Shown here: positions 31,911-41,171 of the stretch, in pieces
Numbering within the stretch: the stretch's first letter is position 1
Layout: each line of letters starts with the position of its first letter
From: Chlamydia sp. BM-2023
GTDB lineage: Bacteria; Chlamydiota; Chlamydiia; Chlamydiales; Chlamydiaceae
Direction: 5' to 3'
DNA length: 64,000 nt
Assembly: GCF_964023145.1 (NCBI RefSeq)
Contig: NZ_CAXIED010000001.1
Location: forward strand, 1,178,001-1,242,000
Notes under the pieces: generated by a model
The model's database searches: none
Seen by the model: only the letters and a program-made list of their open reading frames with translations
Told to the model about the DNA's origin: nothing
Position numbers and translations under genes: made by a program

Positions 31911-32906
31911 GTGAAAAAAATAAGAAAGGCATCTATTTGGGCTACGGGTTCTTATTTACCTGAAAAGATCTTGTCTAATTCTAATCTTGAGCAGATGGTC
32001 GATACTTCCGACGAATGGATAGTGACAAGAACTGGAATCAAAGAAAGACGTATTGCAGCAGAGAATGAGTATACTTCTATTATGGGAGCAAAGGCTGCTG
32101 AAAAAGCTATAAAAAATTCTGGACTGAATAAAGATCAAATAGAATGTATTATTTTTGCAACTTCTGCTCCGGACTATATTTTTCCTTCAAGTGCCGCTTT
32201 AGCTCAAGCTTATCTAGGCATTAAAGAAGCTCCCTCTTTTGATTGTATGGCAGCTTGTACAGGCTATCTCTATGGTTTATCAGTAGCTAAGGCTTATGTA
32301 GAATCTGGGGTATATAATAATGTTTTGCTTATTGCTGCCGACAAGCTTTCTTCTTTTGTAAACTACGAAGACAGGAATACCTGCGTGCTTTTTGGTGACG
32401 GAGGAGCTGCCTGTGTTGTTGGTGAGAGTCGTCCTGGTGCTTTAGAAATTACAAATGTGAGTTTAGGAGCTGATGGGAGCTTGGCTGATCTATTGAGTTT
32501 GCCGGCTGGAGGAAGTCGTATCCCAGCTTCAGAAAAAACTTTAAAAGAAGGAAAGCATTTTATTTCCATGGAAGGGAAAGAAGTGTTTAAACATGCTGTG
32601 AGACGTATGGAATTTGCAGCTAAAACATGTATTGCTAAAGCAGGTATTGAGGAGGGGGACATAGATTGGTTAGTTCCTCACCAAGCTAATGAAAGAATTA
32701 TTGATGCTATAGCAAAGCGCTTTGATATAGAGGAGTCCAAGGTATTTAAAACTCTTTCTAAGTATGGGAATACGGCAGCTTCTTCAGTAGGTATTGCTTT
32801 AGATGAACTGCTTCGAGAGCATGTAATTAACTCAGATGAATATTTACTTTTAGTTGCTTTTGGAGGTGGGTTATCTTGGGGAGCAGTTATTTTACAGCAA
32901 GTATAA
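31911..32906 (+). CDS. fabH: 3-oxoacyl-ACP synthase III (KAS III)
   Basis: FabH starts fatty-acid synthesis by condensing acetyl-CoA with malonyl-ACP. The catalytic triad is visible: Cys in ACTGYL, His in PHQANERI and Asn in YGNTAASS. No ATG is available in frame at the start. A GTG at 31911 (331 aa, MKKIRKASIW) and a TTG at 31905 (333 aa) are the candidates, and neither has a Shine-Dalgarno. The gene begins the fabH-fabD-fabG run (10-bp and 4-bp spacings). Confidence 0.95.
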   Translation: MKKIRKASIWATGSYLPEKILSNSNLEQMVDTSDEWIVTRTGIKERRIAAENEYTSIMGAKAAEKAIKNSGLNKDQIECIIFATSAPDYIFPSSAALAQAYLGIKEAPSFDCMAACTGYLYGLSVAKAYVESGVYNNVLLIAADKLSSFVNYEDRNTCVLFGDGGAACVVGESRPGALEITNVSLGADGSLADLLSLPAGGSRIPASEKTLKEGKHFISMEGKEVFKHAVRRMEFAAKTCIAKAGIEEGDIDWLVPHQANERIIDAIAKRFDIEESKVFKTLSKYGNTAASSVGIALDELLREHVINSDEYLLLVAFGGGLSWGAVILQQV

Positions 32907-32916
32907 GGGTTAGTTC

Positions 32917-33843
32917 ATGTCAAAAAAAATAGGATTTTTATTTCCTGGCCAGGGTAGTCAGTATGTTGGTATGGGTAAAGATTTGGTAGAAAGCTATCCG
33001 GAAGCTGCTGAGGTATTTTCTTTTGCGGATGAGACTCTAGGATTTTCTTTGTCTTCCATTATGTTTGAGGGGCCTGAAGAGAAACTACTTGAAACTGCGT
33101 ATAGTCAATTAGCTATATACCTTCATAGTTTGGCTGTAGTAAAGATTTTATCCACAAGAACATCTATAGTGCCTGTAATGGTATCTGGATTAAGTTTAGG
33201 TGAGTATTCTGCTTTAGTTGCCTCGGGGCGTATTTCTGCTTCCGATGGTTTTAAAGTTATTAGTAAGCGCGCTCAATTTATGAATGAGGCCTGCAAACAA
33301 AATCCTGGTGCTATGGCGGCTATTCTAGGATTAAGTGCTGATGTTGTTGAGCAAAATCTTGCGAGTTTAGGGGAGGGTATTTGGATGGCCAACTATAATG
33401 CTCCTAAGCAACTTGTTATTGCAGGCTTGCGTGAAAAAGTAGAAGAAGCTCTGGGTTTATTTGTAGATTTAGGAGCTAAAAGGGCTATATTATTAAAGGT
33501 TTTCGGGGCTTTCCATACTCCGTTAATGCAGATAGCCGAAGATGAGTTGTCTCATTATTTATATAATTTAGATATGAATAGTTCTGCAGTTCCGTTTATG
33601 TCTAATGTTATTGCAAAGTCTTTGACTGATACTGAGGAAATCCGTCAGTGTTTAGTTAAGCAAATGACTTCTCCCACACTTTGGTATCAAAGTTGTTCTC
33701 AAATGGATTTAGAAGTGGATGAGTTCTTAGAGTTAGGCCCCGGTAAGGTTCTTGCGGGATTAGGTCGTTCTATAGGATTAAGTAAACCTATTAAGAGTCT
33801 AGGTACAGTAGACAGTATCAAAAATTTTTTAGCAGGGCTATAG
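32917..33843 (+). CDS. fabD: Malonyl-CoA:ACP transacylase FabD
   Basis: This 308-aa enzyme loads malonate on ACP. PGQGSQ near the N-terminus and the catalytic His in AFHTPLM are present. The nucleophile elbow reads GLSLG (Ser93) where the family usually has GHSLG, so the residue next to the serine is Leu. The codons confirm this. It is between fabH and fabG in one transcription unit. Confidence 0.95.
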   Translation: MSKKIGFLFPGQGSQYVGMGKDLVESYPEAAEVFSFADETLGFSLSSIMFEGPEEKLLETAYSQLAIYLHSLAVVKILSTRTSIVPVMVSGLSLGEYSALVASGRISASDGFKVISKRAQFMNEACKQNPGAMAAILGLSADVVEQNLASLGEGIWMANYNAPKQLVIAGLREKVEEALGLFVDLGAKRAILLKVFGAFHTPLMQIAEDELSHYLYNLDMNSSAVPFMSNVIAKSLTDTEEIRQCLVKQMTSPTLWYQSCSQMDLEVDEFLELGPGKVLAGLGRSIGLSKPIKSLGTVDSIKNFLAGL

Positions 33844-33847
33844 ATAT

Positions 33848-34594
33848 ATGAATAATGTGTTATCAGGGAAAAAAGCGATTATTACGGGCGGCTCTAGGGG
33901 CATAGGATTTGGCATAGCTAAACTGTTTATTGAACAGGGAGCTGATGTTGAAATATGGGGAGTGAACTTAGAAAAAGGTCAGGAGGCTGCTGAAGAGCTT
34001 TCTAAGTTGGGTAATCCAGCGTCCTTTGCTAAAGTGGATGTCAGCAATAATGAATCTGTAAAGGCTGGTGTACAAGGGTTTCTTGAAAAGAAGGGTAGCA
34101 TTGATATTTTAGTGAATAACGCCGGAATTACCCGAGATAACCTTTTGATGCGTATGTCTGAGGAAGAATGGTCCGCTGTTATTAATACTAATTTAAATTC
34201 TCTGTATTACGTCTGTTCAAGTGTGATTCGATCTATGATTAAGGCGCGTTCTGGGTCTATAATTAATATTAGTTCGATAGTTGGAATTATGGGTAGTCCT
34301 GGTCAGGCTAACTATGCTGCGGCTAAAGCTGGAATCATAGGATTTAGTAGGGCTTTAGCTAAAGAAGTAGCAGCACGGAATATACGAGTAAATTGTATAG
34401 CTCCGGGGTTCATTGATACCGATATGACTAGAGTGTTAAATGATAATTTAAAATCTGAATGGTTAAAAAATGTTCCTATGGGAAGAATGGGCTTGCCAGA
34501 AGAAATTGCCAATGTTGCTTTATTTTTGGCATCACCCCTATCTTCTTATATAACTGCTCAAGTGTTGAGTGTTGACGGAGGTGTAACGCATTAA
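33848..34594 (+). CDS. fabG: 3-oxoacyl-ACP reductase FabG
   Basis: This 248-aa short-chain dehydrogenase reduces 3-ketoacyl-ACP with NADPH. The cofactor motif is TGGSRGIG, NNAG follows, and the catalytic Ser and YxxxK are seen (NISSIVG ... YAAAKAG). The C-terminal SVDGGVTH end is standard. It follows fabD by 4 bp. A 111-bp gap separates it from acpP. Confidence 0.96.
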   Translation: MNNVLSGKKAIITGGSRGIGFGIAKLFIEQGADVEIWGVNLEKGQEAAEELSKLGNPASFAKVDVSNNESVKAGVQGFLEKKGSIDILVNNAGITRDNLLMRMSEEEWSAVINTNLNSLYYVCSSVIRSMIKARSGSIINISSIVGIMGSPGQANYAAAKAGIIGFSRALAKEVAARNIRVNCIAPGFIDTDMTRVLNDNLKSEWLKNVPMGRMGLPEEIANVALFLASPLSSYITAQVLSVDGGVTH

Positions 34595-34705
34595 ATAAGT
34601 TACAAACAATCTGGATTGAAAAATTAGATTTTTGTGATACTAGGCGTTATTTTCTTTTTAGGAATTTTTAGATAATCGTGTGATAAAAAACATAAGGATA
34701 TAGCA

Positions 34706-34939
34706 ATGAGTTTAGAAGATGATGTAAAGGCAATTATTGTTGAACAACTTGGCGTAGATGCAAATGAGGTAAATGAGAGTTCTTCATTTATTGAGGATCT
34801 TAACGCTGATAGTTTAGATTTAACAGAATTAATTATGAGCTTAGAAGAAAAGTTTGCCTTCGAAATTACAGAAGAAGAAGCCGAAGGATTACGTACTGTA
34901 GGCGATGTAATTAAGTATATTCAAGCTCGTCAGGGTTAG
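34706..34939 (+). CDS. acpP: Acyl carrier protein
   Basis: This 77-aa acidic four-helix ACP carries growing acyl chains. The phosphopantetheine attachment site is Ser36 in the [10 protein letters not shown] motif, to be modified by the AcpS at 13.5 kb. A good AAGGAT lies about 8 nt before the ATG. The gap to fabG has AT-rich hexamers (GTTATT, 17 nt, TAGATA) that could be its own promoter. Confidence 0.97.
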   Translation: MSLEDDVKAIIVEQLGVDANEVNESSSFIEDLNADSLDLTELIMSLEEKFAFEITEEEAEGLRTVGDVIKYIQARQG

Positions 34940-34960
34940 TTTTCCCTTTGGTCGTTTTAG

Positions 34961-35020
34961 GGTGCGTCTGTAGCCTTAGTGTATGCTCTTTTCACTAAAA
35001 ATAGCGCACCGTTTCTTTTT
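34961..35020 (+). terminator. Two-stem terminator after acpP
   Basis: GGTGCG (34961-34966) pairs with CGCACC (35005-35010) and TTAGTG (34976-34981) pairs with CACTAA (34993-34998), and then GTTTCTTTTT follows. It lies between acpP and the convergent gene at 35.04 kb and is best read as the terminator of the fab/acpP unit. Confidence 0.75.
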
Positions 35021-35038
35021 AATAGCATTGATTTTGAT

Positions 35039-35464
35039 TTACGTATTTAAGGATGCTGGATATCTGAAGGTAATTTGTTTTGCGTATAGCTCTAGAAGGG
35101 AAAGAGCTACTGAGGGGCATTCCTCAACAATACTCAGAAACTGTCCTTTGCTTAAGATTAGAGTTCGTACTTGAGTTATTGCTTCAGCATTATATTCTCG
35201 AAGCTTATTGCTAAATAGGCTTTCTTCTCCAAAACATTCGTGTGATGAAATAGTCACTGATAGCGAAGAGCTGTCAGTAATTTTTACGTACCCTTCTGCT
35301 ATAATATATAGACTAAAACTAGGTTGCTCTATGGAGAATATTTTTGCTCCGGGTTTGAAAATCATAATTTCAGTTTTATCTGAGATGGCCAAGAGAACGT
35401 CCATATCTAAAGAAGTAAAAATAGGATTTTTCTTTAGTAGGAAGGCTCGGTCAATTAGGTTCAT
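35039..35464 (-). CDS. Cyclic nucleotide-binding domain protein (CT235-like)
   Basis: This 141-aa protein consists of a single CRP/PKA-type cyclic nucleotide-binding beta-roll (LLKKNPIFTSLDMDVLLAI, FKPGAKIFSIEQPSFSLYII, ECFGEESLFSN). There is no DNA-binding helix-turn-helix after it, so it is probably not a CRP-like transcription factor. The start ATG has GGAG 7 nt upstream. It follows the 925-aa transporter-like gene by 14 bp and is probably co-transcribed, suggesting ligand-responsive control of that protein. The ligand is unknown. Confidence 0.85.
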   Translation of the reverse strand: MNLIDRAFLLKKNPIFTSLDMDVLLAISDKTEIMIFKPGAKIFSIEQPSFSLYIIAEGYVKITDSSSLSVTISSHECFGEESLFSNKLREYNAEAITQVRTLILSKGQFLSIVEECPSVALSLLELYAKQITFRYPASLNT

Positions 35465-35478
35465 GAATGGGCTCCAGG

Positions 35479-38256
35479 CTAAATCGTGAAGAAGGGAACT
35501 AGACTATCAGAGTCGTCTTTATTATGAATCTCGTACTCTTCGTCTAAATTTGAATACGGTGGGGCTGGCTGAAAATCAGCATCGCAATTGGCTAATTCTT
35601 CTTTTAACTGTCTAGATGCAAGCTTACTTAAATATGAGGGAGAGTTCTCCATCATATTCAATAATTCCTTTAAGGTTAGAGGAATAACACCACATCTTAG
35701 GTAATATTTTTCGCTACGTTTTGCGGTGTTATTAACGAACGGTTCTAACAAAGAAAACAGGTAGTTATCGCAATTTTTTTCTAGAGATTCCAAAGCTTGA
35801 GCTTTTGCTTTTTTATTTTTTCCTGTTAGGGCTCTTATGAGGATATCGGAGTGTTCTACGGACCCTAAGATTCCTAGGAACTCAAACATAAAGTTAACTT
35901 CCGACTGATAATTAGACTCTAGAGTATTAACCAATAGGTTGAGATTGTATTTAGGATAATAATTTTGAATATAATTTTTGTGGTAATCGTAGAAAATAGC
36001 TTTTAAAGCTTTAGACTTTAGGATTTTATAGGCTGCTTTTTTAAACAGCTTATTATCAATTTTACATAAAGCTTTTGCTGCAAGAATACGGCAGCGATTA
36101 TGCATATTGTTATCAGAAAGGATTTGGATAAAAGATAGAGAGGTTTCTTTCGGTAGCTCTACGATGATGGATTCTGCGCATTTTCTAGAGGCACTTTTTA
36201 ACAATGATGTTGTGATTAAAAAGTCTTTTACTAGTGAGGCATCTAGGACGATGCTTATTGTTTTTAACAGGTAGTAGCAAGCTTCATCATTATGTACGCT
36301 ATGCTTTAAGATCTGTATGAGTTTTTTACAATAAGGCTTGTGGCTAGCTTTTACAGATGCGTATAGAGCTTTACATGTTTGAACAAAGATGTCTTCGTTT
36401 GAGTTGTCTAAGAACTCAATAAGTGTGGGGAAATTCTCAGGATTTCGTTCGAGGGTTAAAATCGTGAGACCGATGGAGACTGTCTGTGGGTCTGAGGAGT
36501 TTAGAAGTTCTTTGAGTCTTGCATCAGCAACATCACGATATTGTCCATTCATTTCCTGACGGCGTACCGTAAGAATTGCTGCAAGGAGTCTATCTCCTGG
36601 CGCGTCGTAAAGGTCTTCAGAAATATCAGAAATACGTAATAGATCATGTTCTGCAAAATATAAGTGTATTCCTGTAGCAATTGAGGGATGTGGGGTAATT
36701 GATGACCAACGTTTTAAAAGCTCGAGGGTAAGAAAGTCTCTAGCCCAAAGACTATTTTTCAACATTTCCATAGTTTTTAACTTACTTGGCAGGCTCAGCT
36801 TATTCATATGGGTTAGTAAGCTTGGGAGTACGCTACGACTGCCAAGATTTAATAAATGTTGAAATGCGAAGATTTGCTGTCGTTCGTGTTGATGTTTTAG
36901 ATGGGTTAGTAAAAGAAGCTCGGTTTGCCTTTTCTCTTTTGAGGACATAGTTTTCATCCATTCGAGCATAGTTTTCTTTAAGTGGACAGCTTGAGAGGAG
37001 AGATTTCTTAAAATAGCCTTCGCGTAATAGGAGCGTAATAGGAAAGCGAGAACTATAGTGGCTATTGAGATGATAAGGCAGAGGGTGTGCTGATAGGAAA
37101 CTACGAAGCACATAAGCGCCCAGACAAACATGCCTATGGGTTCGATGAAACATTCTATAGCGATTCTAATTTGGTTTCGAATTTTGTTAGGTACTCCATA
37201 AATCAGTAGCTGGAGGTTATTATCATCTAGGGCGTAGGTAAGCCCTTCGCGAGCTACCATACCTACAGTAGCGATCCCTATAGATGTTTTGAAGGACCAG
37301 CATAAAAATAGGCTTGTGAAGCATAACGGAGCAAAAAGAATGATATTGTTGACCCCGATATTTTTCACGATTCTGCTGTAGGCAAATAGCGCGAAGCACA
37401 TATTAGTTAGTGAGATCCATGAGGAGTACTTAGTTATATGCGCGGTAAGTTCGTAAGTCCCTCTGTTAGCAAAGTGTTGCTCGAAGATTTTTAGGTAATT
37501 AAATTCTGTTGCGATGGCGAGCAACTGCATTAGGAAGTAAAAGCAGAGTAGATAAAACGTATAGTTATCTTTTAAGCAGAGCTTAAGGGCTTGTGATATT
37601 GTTGGGGGATGACCGGTGTCTATGAAGTGGTCATGATCTTCGGACAATTCCTTTAGTGATTTAGATACGTAATGTACTATCGGGTAGCATGCTAGCAGGA
37701 TAATGATAAATAGGATAAGGATTCTTTCAATTCCTATCACTTGGATTTGGTTGACGATTGCAGCTCCTAGAGCGTCTCCTAAAAATATAACAGCGTTGAA
37801 TATGCTGAAGTGTCTTTTAGCGTCTTGTAAGTTGAAAAACTGATCTACAAATCCCCAAAAATTTGTGTAGGCAAGGATTAGCAGACTCCACAAGAGTATA
37901 CGATAGATGAAGAGAGGAGTATCAGGTATGCTAGCATGGGTGTATGCGCAGCAAAGAAGATAGATATTACAAGCTATAACACTGGTTATTGGGATTAGGA
38001 ACAGCGTTTTGGGTGAAACTCTTTTTTTGAATAGATTATAAAGAATGAATGAAGAAAACAGGCATAAAATGGATGAAGATCCAAGATAGGTAGAAGGAAG
38101 ACTCTCAGTCCCTAAATTCTCTAGAAAAAGCCCTTCGCTTAGAGCAAGAGATCCATAGCAACCGGTTCCCCAGATTAACCCTAAAAATAAAAATAAAAGG
38201 GCGCGTCTCTCTTCTCCATGATGCAAATTCAATAGAAAACGAAGGGCTTTTTGCAT
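35479..38256 (-). CDS. Large membrane protein: transporter-like N-domain plus HEAT-type repeats (CT234-like)
   Basis: The 925-aa product has about twelve hydrophobic segments in residues 1-420, arranged like a major-facilitator or ATP/ADP-translocase-related carrier. A ~480-residue soluble helical region follows, with repeated leucine-rich helix pairs (for example LLNSSDPQTVSIGLTILTLE) that resemble HEAT/armadillo repeats. This architecture matches the uncharacterised chlamydial CT234 family (from memory). The start has AGGTGG 7 nt upstream. It is encoded between incC and the cyclic nucleotide-binding protein. I cannot name a substrate. Confidence 0.85.
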   Translation of the reverse strand: MQKALRFLLNLHHGEERRALLFLFLGLIWGTGCYGSLALSEGLFLENLGTESLPSTYLGSSSILCLFSSFILYNLFKKRVSPKTLFLIPITSVIACNIYLLCCAYTHASIPDTPLFIYRILLWSLLILAYTNFWGFVDQFFNLQDAKRHFSIFNAVIFLGDALGAAIVNQIQVIGIERILILFIIILLACYPIVHYVSKSLKELSEDHDHFIDTGHPPTISQALKLCLKDNYTFYLLCFYFLMQLLAIATEFNYLKIFEQHFANRGTYELTAHITKYSSWISLTNMCFALFAYSRIVKNIGVNNIILFAPLCFTSLFLCWSFKTSIGIATVGMVAREGLTYALDDNNLQLLIYGVPNKIRNQIRIAIECFIEPIGMFVWALMCFVVSYQHTLCLIISIATIVLAFLLRSYYAKAILRNLSSQAVHLKKTMLEWMKTMSSKEKRQTELLLLTHLKHQHERQQIFAFQHLLNLGSRSVLPSLLTHMNKLSLPSKLKTMEMLKNSLWARDFLTLELLKRWSSITPHPSIATGIHLYFAEHDLLRISDISEDLYDAPGDRLLAAILTVRRQEMNGQYRDVADARLKELLNSSDPQTVSIGLTILTLERNPENFPTLIEFLDNSNEDIFVQTCKALYASVKASHKPYCKKLIQILKHSVHNDEACYYLLKTISIVLDASLVKDFLITTSLLKSASRKCAESIIVELPKETSLSFIQILSDNNMHNRCRILAAKALCKIDNKLFKKAAYKILKSKALKAIFYDYHKNYIQNYYPKYNLNLLVNTLESNYQSEVNFMFEFLGILGSVEHSDILIRALTGKNKKAKAQALESLEKNCDNYLFSLLEPFVNNTAKRSEKYYLRCGVIPLTLKELLNMMENSPSYLSKLASRQLKEELANCDADFQPAPPYSNLDEEYEIHNKDDSDSLVPFFTI

Positions 38257-38280
38257 GACAAACCCACCTAAGAAAATAAT

Positions 38281-38310
38281 ATATTAAAGCATGAAATTAA
38301 TTAATTTCAA
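38281..38310 (-). promoter_or_regulatory. Putative sigma66 promoter overlapping an 18-bp palindrome
   Basis: On the minus strand TTGAAA (38310-38305) is followed after 18 nt by TAATAT (38286-38281), and the start codon of the 925-aa gene lies 25 nt downstream. A perfect palindrome, TGAAATTAATTAATTTCA (38292-38309), fills the spacer and overlaps the -35 element. It could be an operator, although an AT-rich palindrome can arise by chance. Confidence 0.45.
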
Positions 38311-38356
38311 GGTGAGTGTGATTAATTAAATCCGGAAAAGCATTAAAATTTATTTT

Positions 38357-38938
38357 TTAACTTCTAGAGAGTCCTGGTTCGACCGTTATTGGTTTATGGT
38401 GGCGGATTAGTGTAACGCAAAGTACGCTAATCAAACAAATCACAGTAACAATGGAAGCGCTCACAATAGTCCAAATGGCATTGGATGTATTGACTAGGAT
38501 AGCGGATACTTGAGGTAAAACTCCAGCAAGACCCAGAGAAGCTAAAATAATAACAATAATAGCGACAAAAGAAATAGCCAAAAGACATGCGGCTAAAGCC
38601 ATGGGACCGCTACACAGTGTTGCGGGTGCTGACAAGCTTTGTAATCTAGATTTGATTGCGGTAACTTCGGTTCTCAGATCTGCAACCGCCGTCCCGGTGG
38701 TTTGCATTTGAGTTTGCACCAAGCGTAGGTAGTAGGAGGGGTCAGCCTGAGGAGCTCCCATAGGATGTTGCATCTGAGAGGGGGGAGCTCCCCACACAGG
38801 AAAGTGCTGTTGCTGCAAGCCTGCTAACAGAGCTTGCATGTTAGCAAGTTGCTGTCCAATATCCCCTGGTAATAGAGGAGCTGAAGAGCTTACATTTTCT
38901 GTAGTATTTAAATCGGTGGTTCGTGGCGAGGGGGTCAT
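38357..38938 (-). CDS. incC: Inclusion membrane protein IncC
   Basis: This 193-aa Inc protein has a hydrophilic N-terminus with Pro/Gln-rich stretches (residues 40-67), a short coiled-coil-like helix (70-101), and a C-terminal bilobed hydrophobic region (about 112-140 and 154-178) with a short basic tail. Assignment as IncC rests on gene order: it lies between a CT234-like gene and a second Inc, as incC does in other chlamydiae. Its ATG is preceded by AGGAG at 11 nt. It is 36 bp downstream of incB and surely in the same operon. Confidence 0.85.
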   Translation of the reverse strand: MTPSPRTTDLNTTENVSSSAPLLPGDIGQQLANMQALLAGLQQQHFPVWGAPPSQMQHPMGAPQADPSYYLRLVQTQMQTTGTAVADLRTEVTAIKSRLQSLSAPATLCSGPMALAACLLAISFVAIIVIILASLGLAGVLPQVSAILVNTSNAIWTIVSASIVTVICLISVLCVTLIRHHKPITVEPGLSRS

Positions 38939-38974
38939 ACTATGTAATTCTCCTAAATATTTTGTTAAAAATAA

Positions 38975-39598
38975 TTAAGACTCAATTTGAGAATGTTTTA
39001 CCTTAAAAAGAGCGGGGTCGCCTTGTAATAACGGGCCGATAGACAATGAGGCAAGAACCAAAACTGCCACAGCGCCGCAAGCCATAATAGGTAGAGAAAT
39101 GCATGCGCCGACGGTACACATATTAAGGGCGGAAAGCAGTAGAGGGAAACCCCCACAAGCCGCAACAACACAGATAATAAGGACGATGATAGAAAGAAGT
39201 GCTAAGATTGTTAATGCCATAGCCGTCACCTTTGAGCATGTGCTAGGAGGTGTCCGTCCAAACATGTAGCTCACGCCGCTTTGAGTTGAAGGGGATGGTT
39301 TTGGTTGTGTTCCTGCTGTTTGTAGCATCACATCGGTCATAGCTCCCATGCTACTTTTTAAGCGGGTAACCTCGTCTTGTAAATCAATTAAATCGGCAGC
39401 AACGGTATTGGCTGATACAGTAGCTAATTCTGCAGATGCTGCAGTTGATCGTAGCGTTGCGGAGAGCCTTTCTTCCAGCTCTTCTAGTTTTCTGTCGGTT
39501 TCATTGATTCGGCGATTAAATCTTAGTAAAACAGCGTCTAAGGCTTCTTGAGGATCTTGTGTGCCTGGAAGTGTGTGATTAGAGTGGTGAACTGACAT
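38975..39598 (-). CDS. incB: Inclusion membrane protein IncB
   Basis: From the ATG at 39598 (207 aa, MSVHHSNHTL) a Shine-Dalgarno AAGGAAG sits about 5-7 nt upstream, so this start is preferred over the upstream in-frame ATG at 39634. A heptad-like helical region (residues 18-83) precedes a bilobed hydrophobic hairpin (about 132-157 and 166-188), the Inc signature. It is the first gene of incB-incC. Naming relies on synteny with the known pair; the sequence alone only shows that it is an Inc. Confidence 0.85.
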   Translation of the reverse strand: MSVHHSNHTLPGTQDPQEALDAVLLRFNRRINETDRKLEELEERLSATLRSTAASAELATVSANTVAADLIDLQDEVTRLKSSMGAMTDVMLQTAGTQPKPSPSTQSGVSYMFGRTPPSTCSKVTAMALTILALLSIIVLIICVVAACGGFPLLLSALNMCTVGACISLPIMACGAVAVLVLASLSIGPLLQGDPALFKVKHSQIES

Positions 39599-39645
39599 AT
39601 GCTTCCTTAAGGTGTTAACAAAGAAAAGTAACAAAAACTTAAGGG

Positions 39646-39674
39646 AGCATATCTTATATAAGAGATTATATCAA
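39646..39674 (-). promoter_or_regulatory. Putative sigma66 promoter of incB-incC
   Basis: The minus strand has TTGATA (39674-39669), a 17-nt spacer, and TATGCT (39651-39646), about 48 nt upstream of the incB ATG. The spacer contains a perfect 12-bp palindrome TCTTATATAAGA (39652-39663). Confidence 0.5.
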
Positions 39675-39685
39675 GGTCTAAGGGG

Positions 39686-41167
39686 TTAATTTTCTAAGTT
39701 ATGGAAAGAAAAGCGCTTAAAAAGTTTTTTATTTAAAGACCATAAAATAATTAATCCAAAAGACCATTGTAAAACTAAACTAGATAGGCTGTATACGGAG
39801 AATGGATTCCACCAGTGCCCGTCTTCTGGAAATAGGCCTTCGTAGAAATACCATAGAAGTAAAACTATTCCTTCAATGGGAAGTAAATATTTTACCATAT
39901 AATCAAAAGCTCGATTAAGTTGGATATCTCCAGGGACGGCATTGATAACAGTCTTTTTTAAATGGGGTAATCCGTAGGTAACGGCGGCATAAATAAAGAT
40001 CAGCCCGTTAATAATTAACCCAATTCCCCAAACAGTATCTTGGTTTGCAAATACAGCGAGGCTTAGCGAGGAGGGAACTCCTAGAATAAAAGCTATGATA
40101 GTTGCTGCAGATTCTGCTACGTGTTTCTTTATTCCAAATTCTGAGAGGGTTTGTGATAGAAGAAATAGCATTGAGATCATAGAAGATAGTGCTGCCATAG
40201 CAAAGGCTAAAAAGAAGATAGAGCTGAAAATGGTAGGAAGAAACGTAGATCCTGGCACACGGGTGAATAGTTCTGGTAGGTAGATAAACGCTATTCCAAT
40301 ACTTGAGGAACCAGCGCCTTGTTGTAACTGTGTTGTCCCTAAGATATCCAAAGAAGAGCATGTAGCGAACACAATAATTCCCATAATTAAAGAGACTATG
40401 TTGTTCGATATTGCGGTTAAAGCTCCGTTAGCAACCACTCCTGTTTTCTTGGAAGCAAATCCTGAGTACACTAAGAGTAGTCCCCATCCAGCACCTGTAT
40501 CCCAAGCATTTTGCGTTAGGGCTTCCAACCACACTTTATAGTTAGATAATGAGGAGAGCTCAAAGCTAAAAAGTTGTTTTATTCCTTGCATGGCATTAGG
40601 GAGAGTAACGGCTCGTAAAAGGAGAATGAGTGTGCAAATAAAGAAAGATGGAATAAGGATTTTATTGCATTTTTCAATGCCCTGTACAATTCCTTTGCGG
40701 ATAATCAGGTAGGCTAAAAATAAGGATATAAAGTGAAATCCTAGAGGAAATGCGCTTTGATAATGAGATTCCCATAATTGGGCAAAGTTGTTTCCTGCAT
40801 AAATTTTCCCAGAAATTGAGTAATAAAAGTAGCTAAGACCCCAGCCAACAATATTCGAGTAGTAGGCGAGGATACACGTTGTAACTAGTGTTACGAATCC
40901 TCCTAGCCAAGCGTATTTAGGCCCAGCTGTCTTGATCAAAGTTCCTATGGGCGCTTTCTTAGTTAATTTCCCTAAAGAAAGCTCGATAATGATTAGAGGG
41001 ATCGACCAAATAAATAGGAAGAGTAGCCAAATTAAGATGAAAGCACCGCTGCCATTCTGTGCCGCAATTCTAGGGAAGCGCCAGATGTTTCCGGCGCCTA
41101 CGGCGATACCCATCATAGAAAAAATAAAACCTAATCTCGAAGAAAAGTGGGTTGGTGTTTTGCTCAT
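39686..41167 (-). CDS. Sodium-dependent neurotransmitter-symporter (NSS) family transporter
   Basis: This 493-aa NSS/SNF protein has about 12 hydrophobic segments. The N-terminal signature GAGNIWRFPRIAAQNGSGAF contains the unwound TM1 sodium/substrate site (family form GxGNIWRFPY...NGGGAF). It probably imports an amino acid with Na+. It follows the DAACS transporter gene by 4 bp and so belongs to the same operon. The C. trachomatis counterpart I recall is CT231. Confidence 0.92.
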   Translation of the reverse strand: MSKTPTHFSSRLGFIFSMMGIAVGAGNIWRFPRIAAQNGSGAFILIWLLFLFIWSIPLIIIELSLGKLTKKAPIGTLIKTAGPKYAWLGGFVTLVTTCILAYYSNIVGWGLSYFYYSISGKIYAGNNFAQLWESHYQSAFPLGFHFISLFLAYLIIRKGIVQGIEKCNKILIPSFFICTLILLLRAVTLPNAMQGIKQLFSFELSSLSNYKVWLEALTQNAWDTGAGWGLLLVYSGFASKKTGVVANGALTAISNNIVSLIMGIIVFATCSSLDILGTTQLQQGAGSSSIGIAFIYLPELFTRVPGSTFLPTIFSSIFFLAFAMAALSSMISMLFLLSQTLSEFGIKKHVAESAATIIAFILGVPSSLSLAVFANQDTVWGIGLIINGLIFIYAAVTYGLPHLKKTVINAVPGDIQLNRAFDYMVKYLLPIEGIVLLLWYFYEGLFPEDGHWWNPFSVYSLSSLVLQWSFGLIILWSLNKKLFKRFSFHNLEN

Positions 41168-41171
41168 GGTT

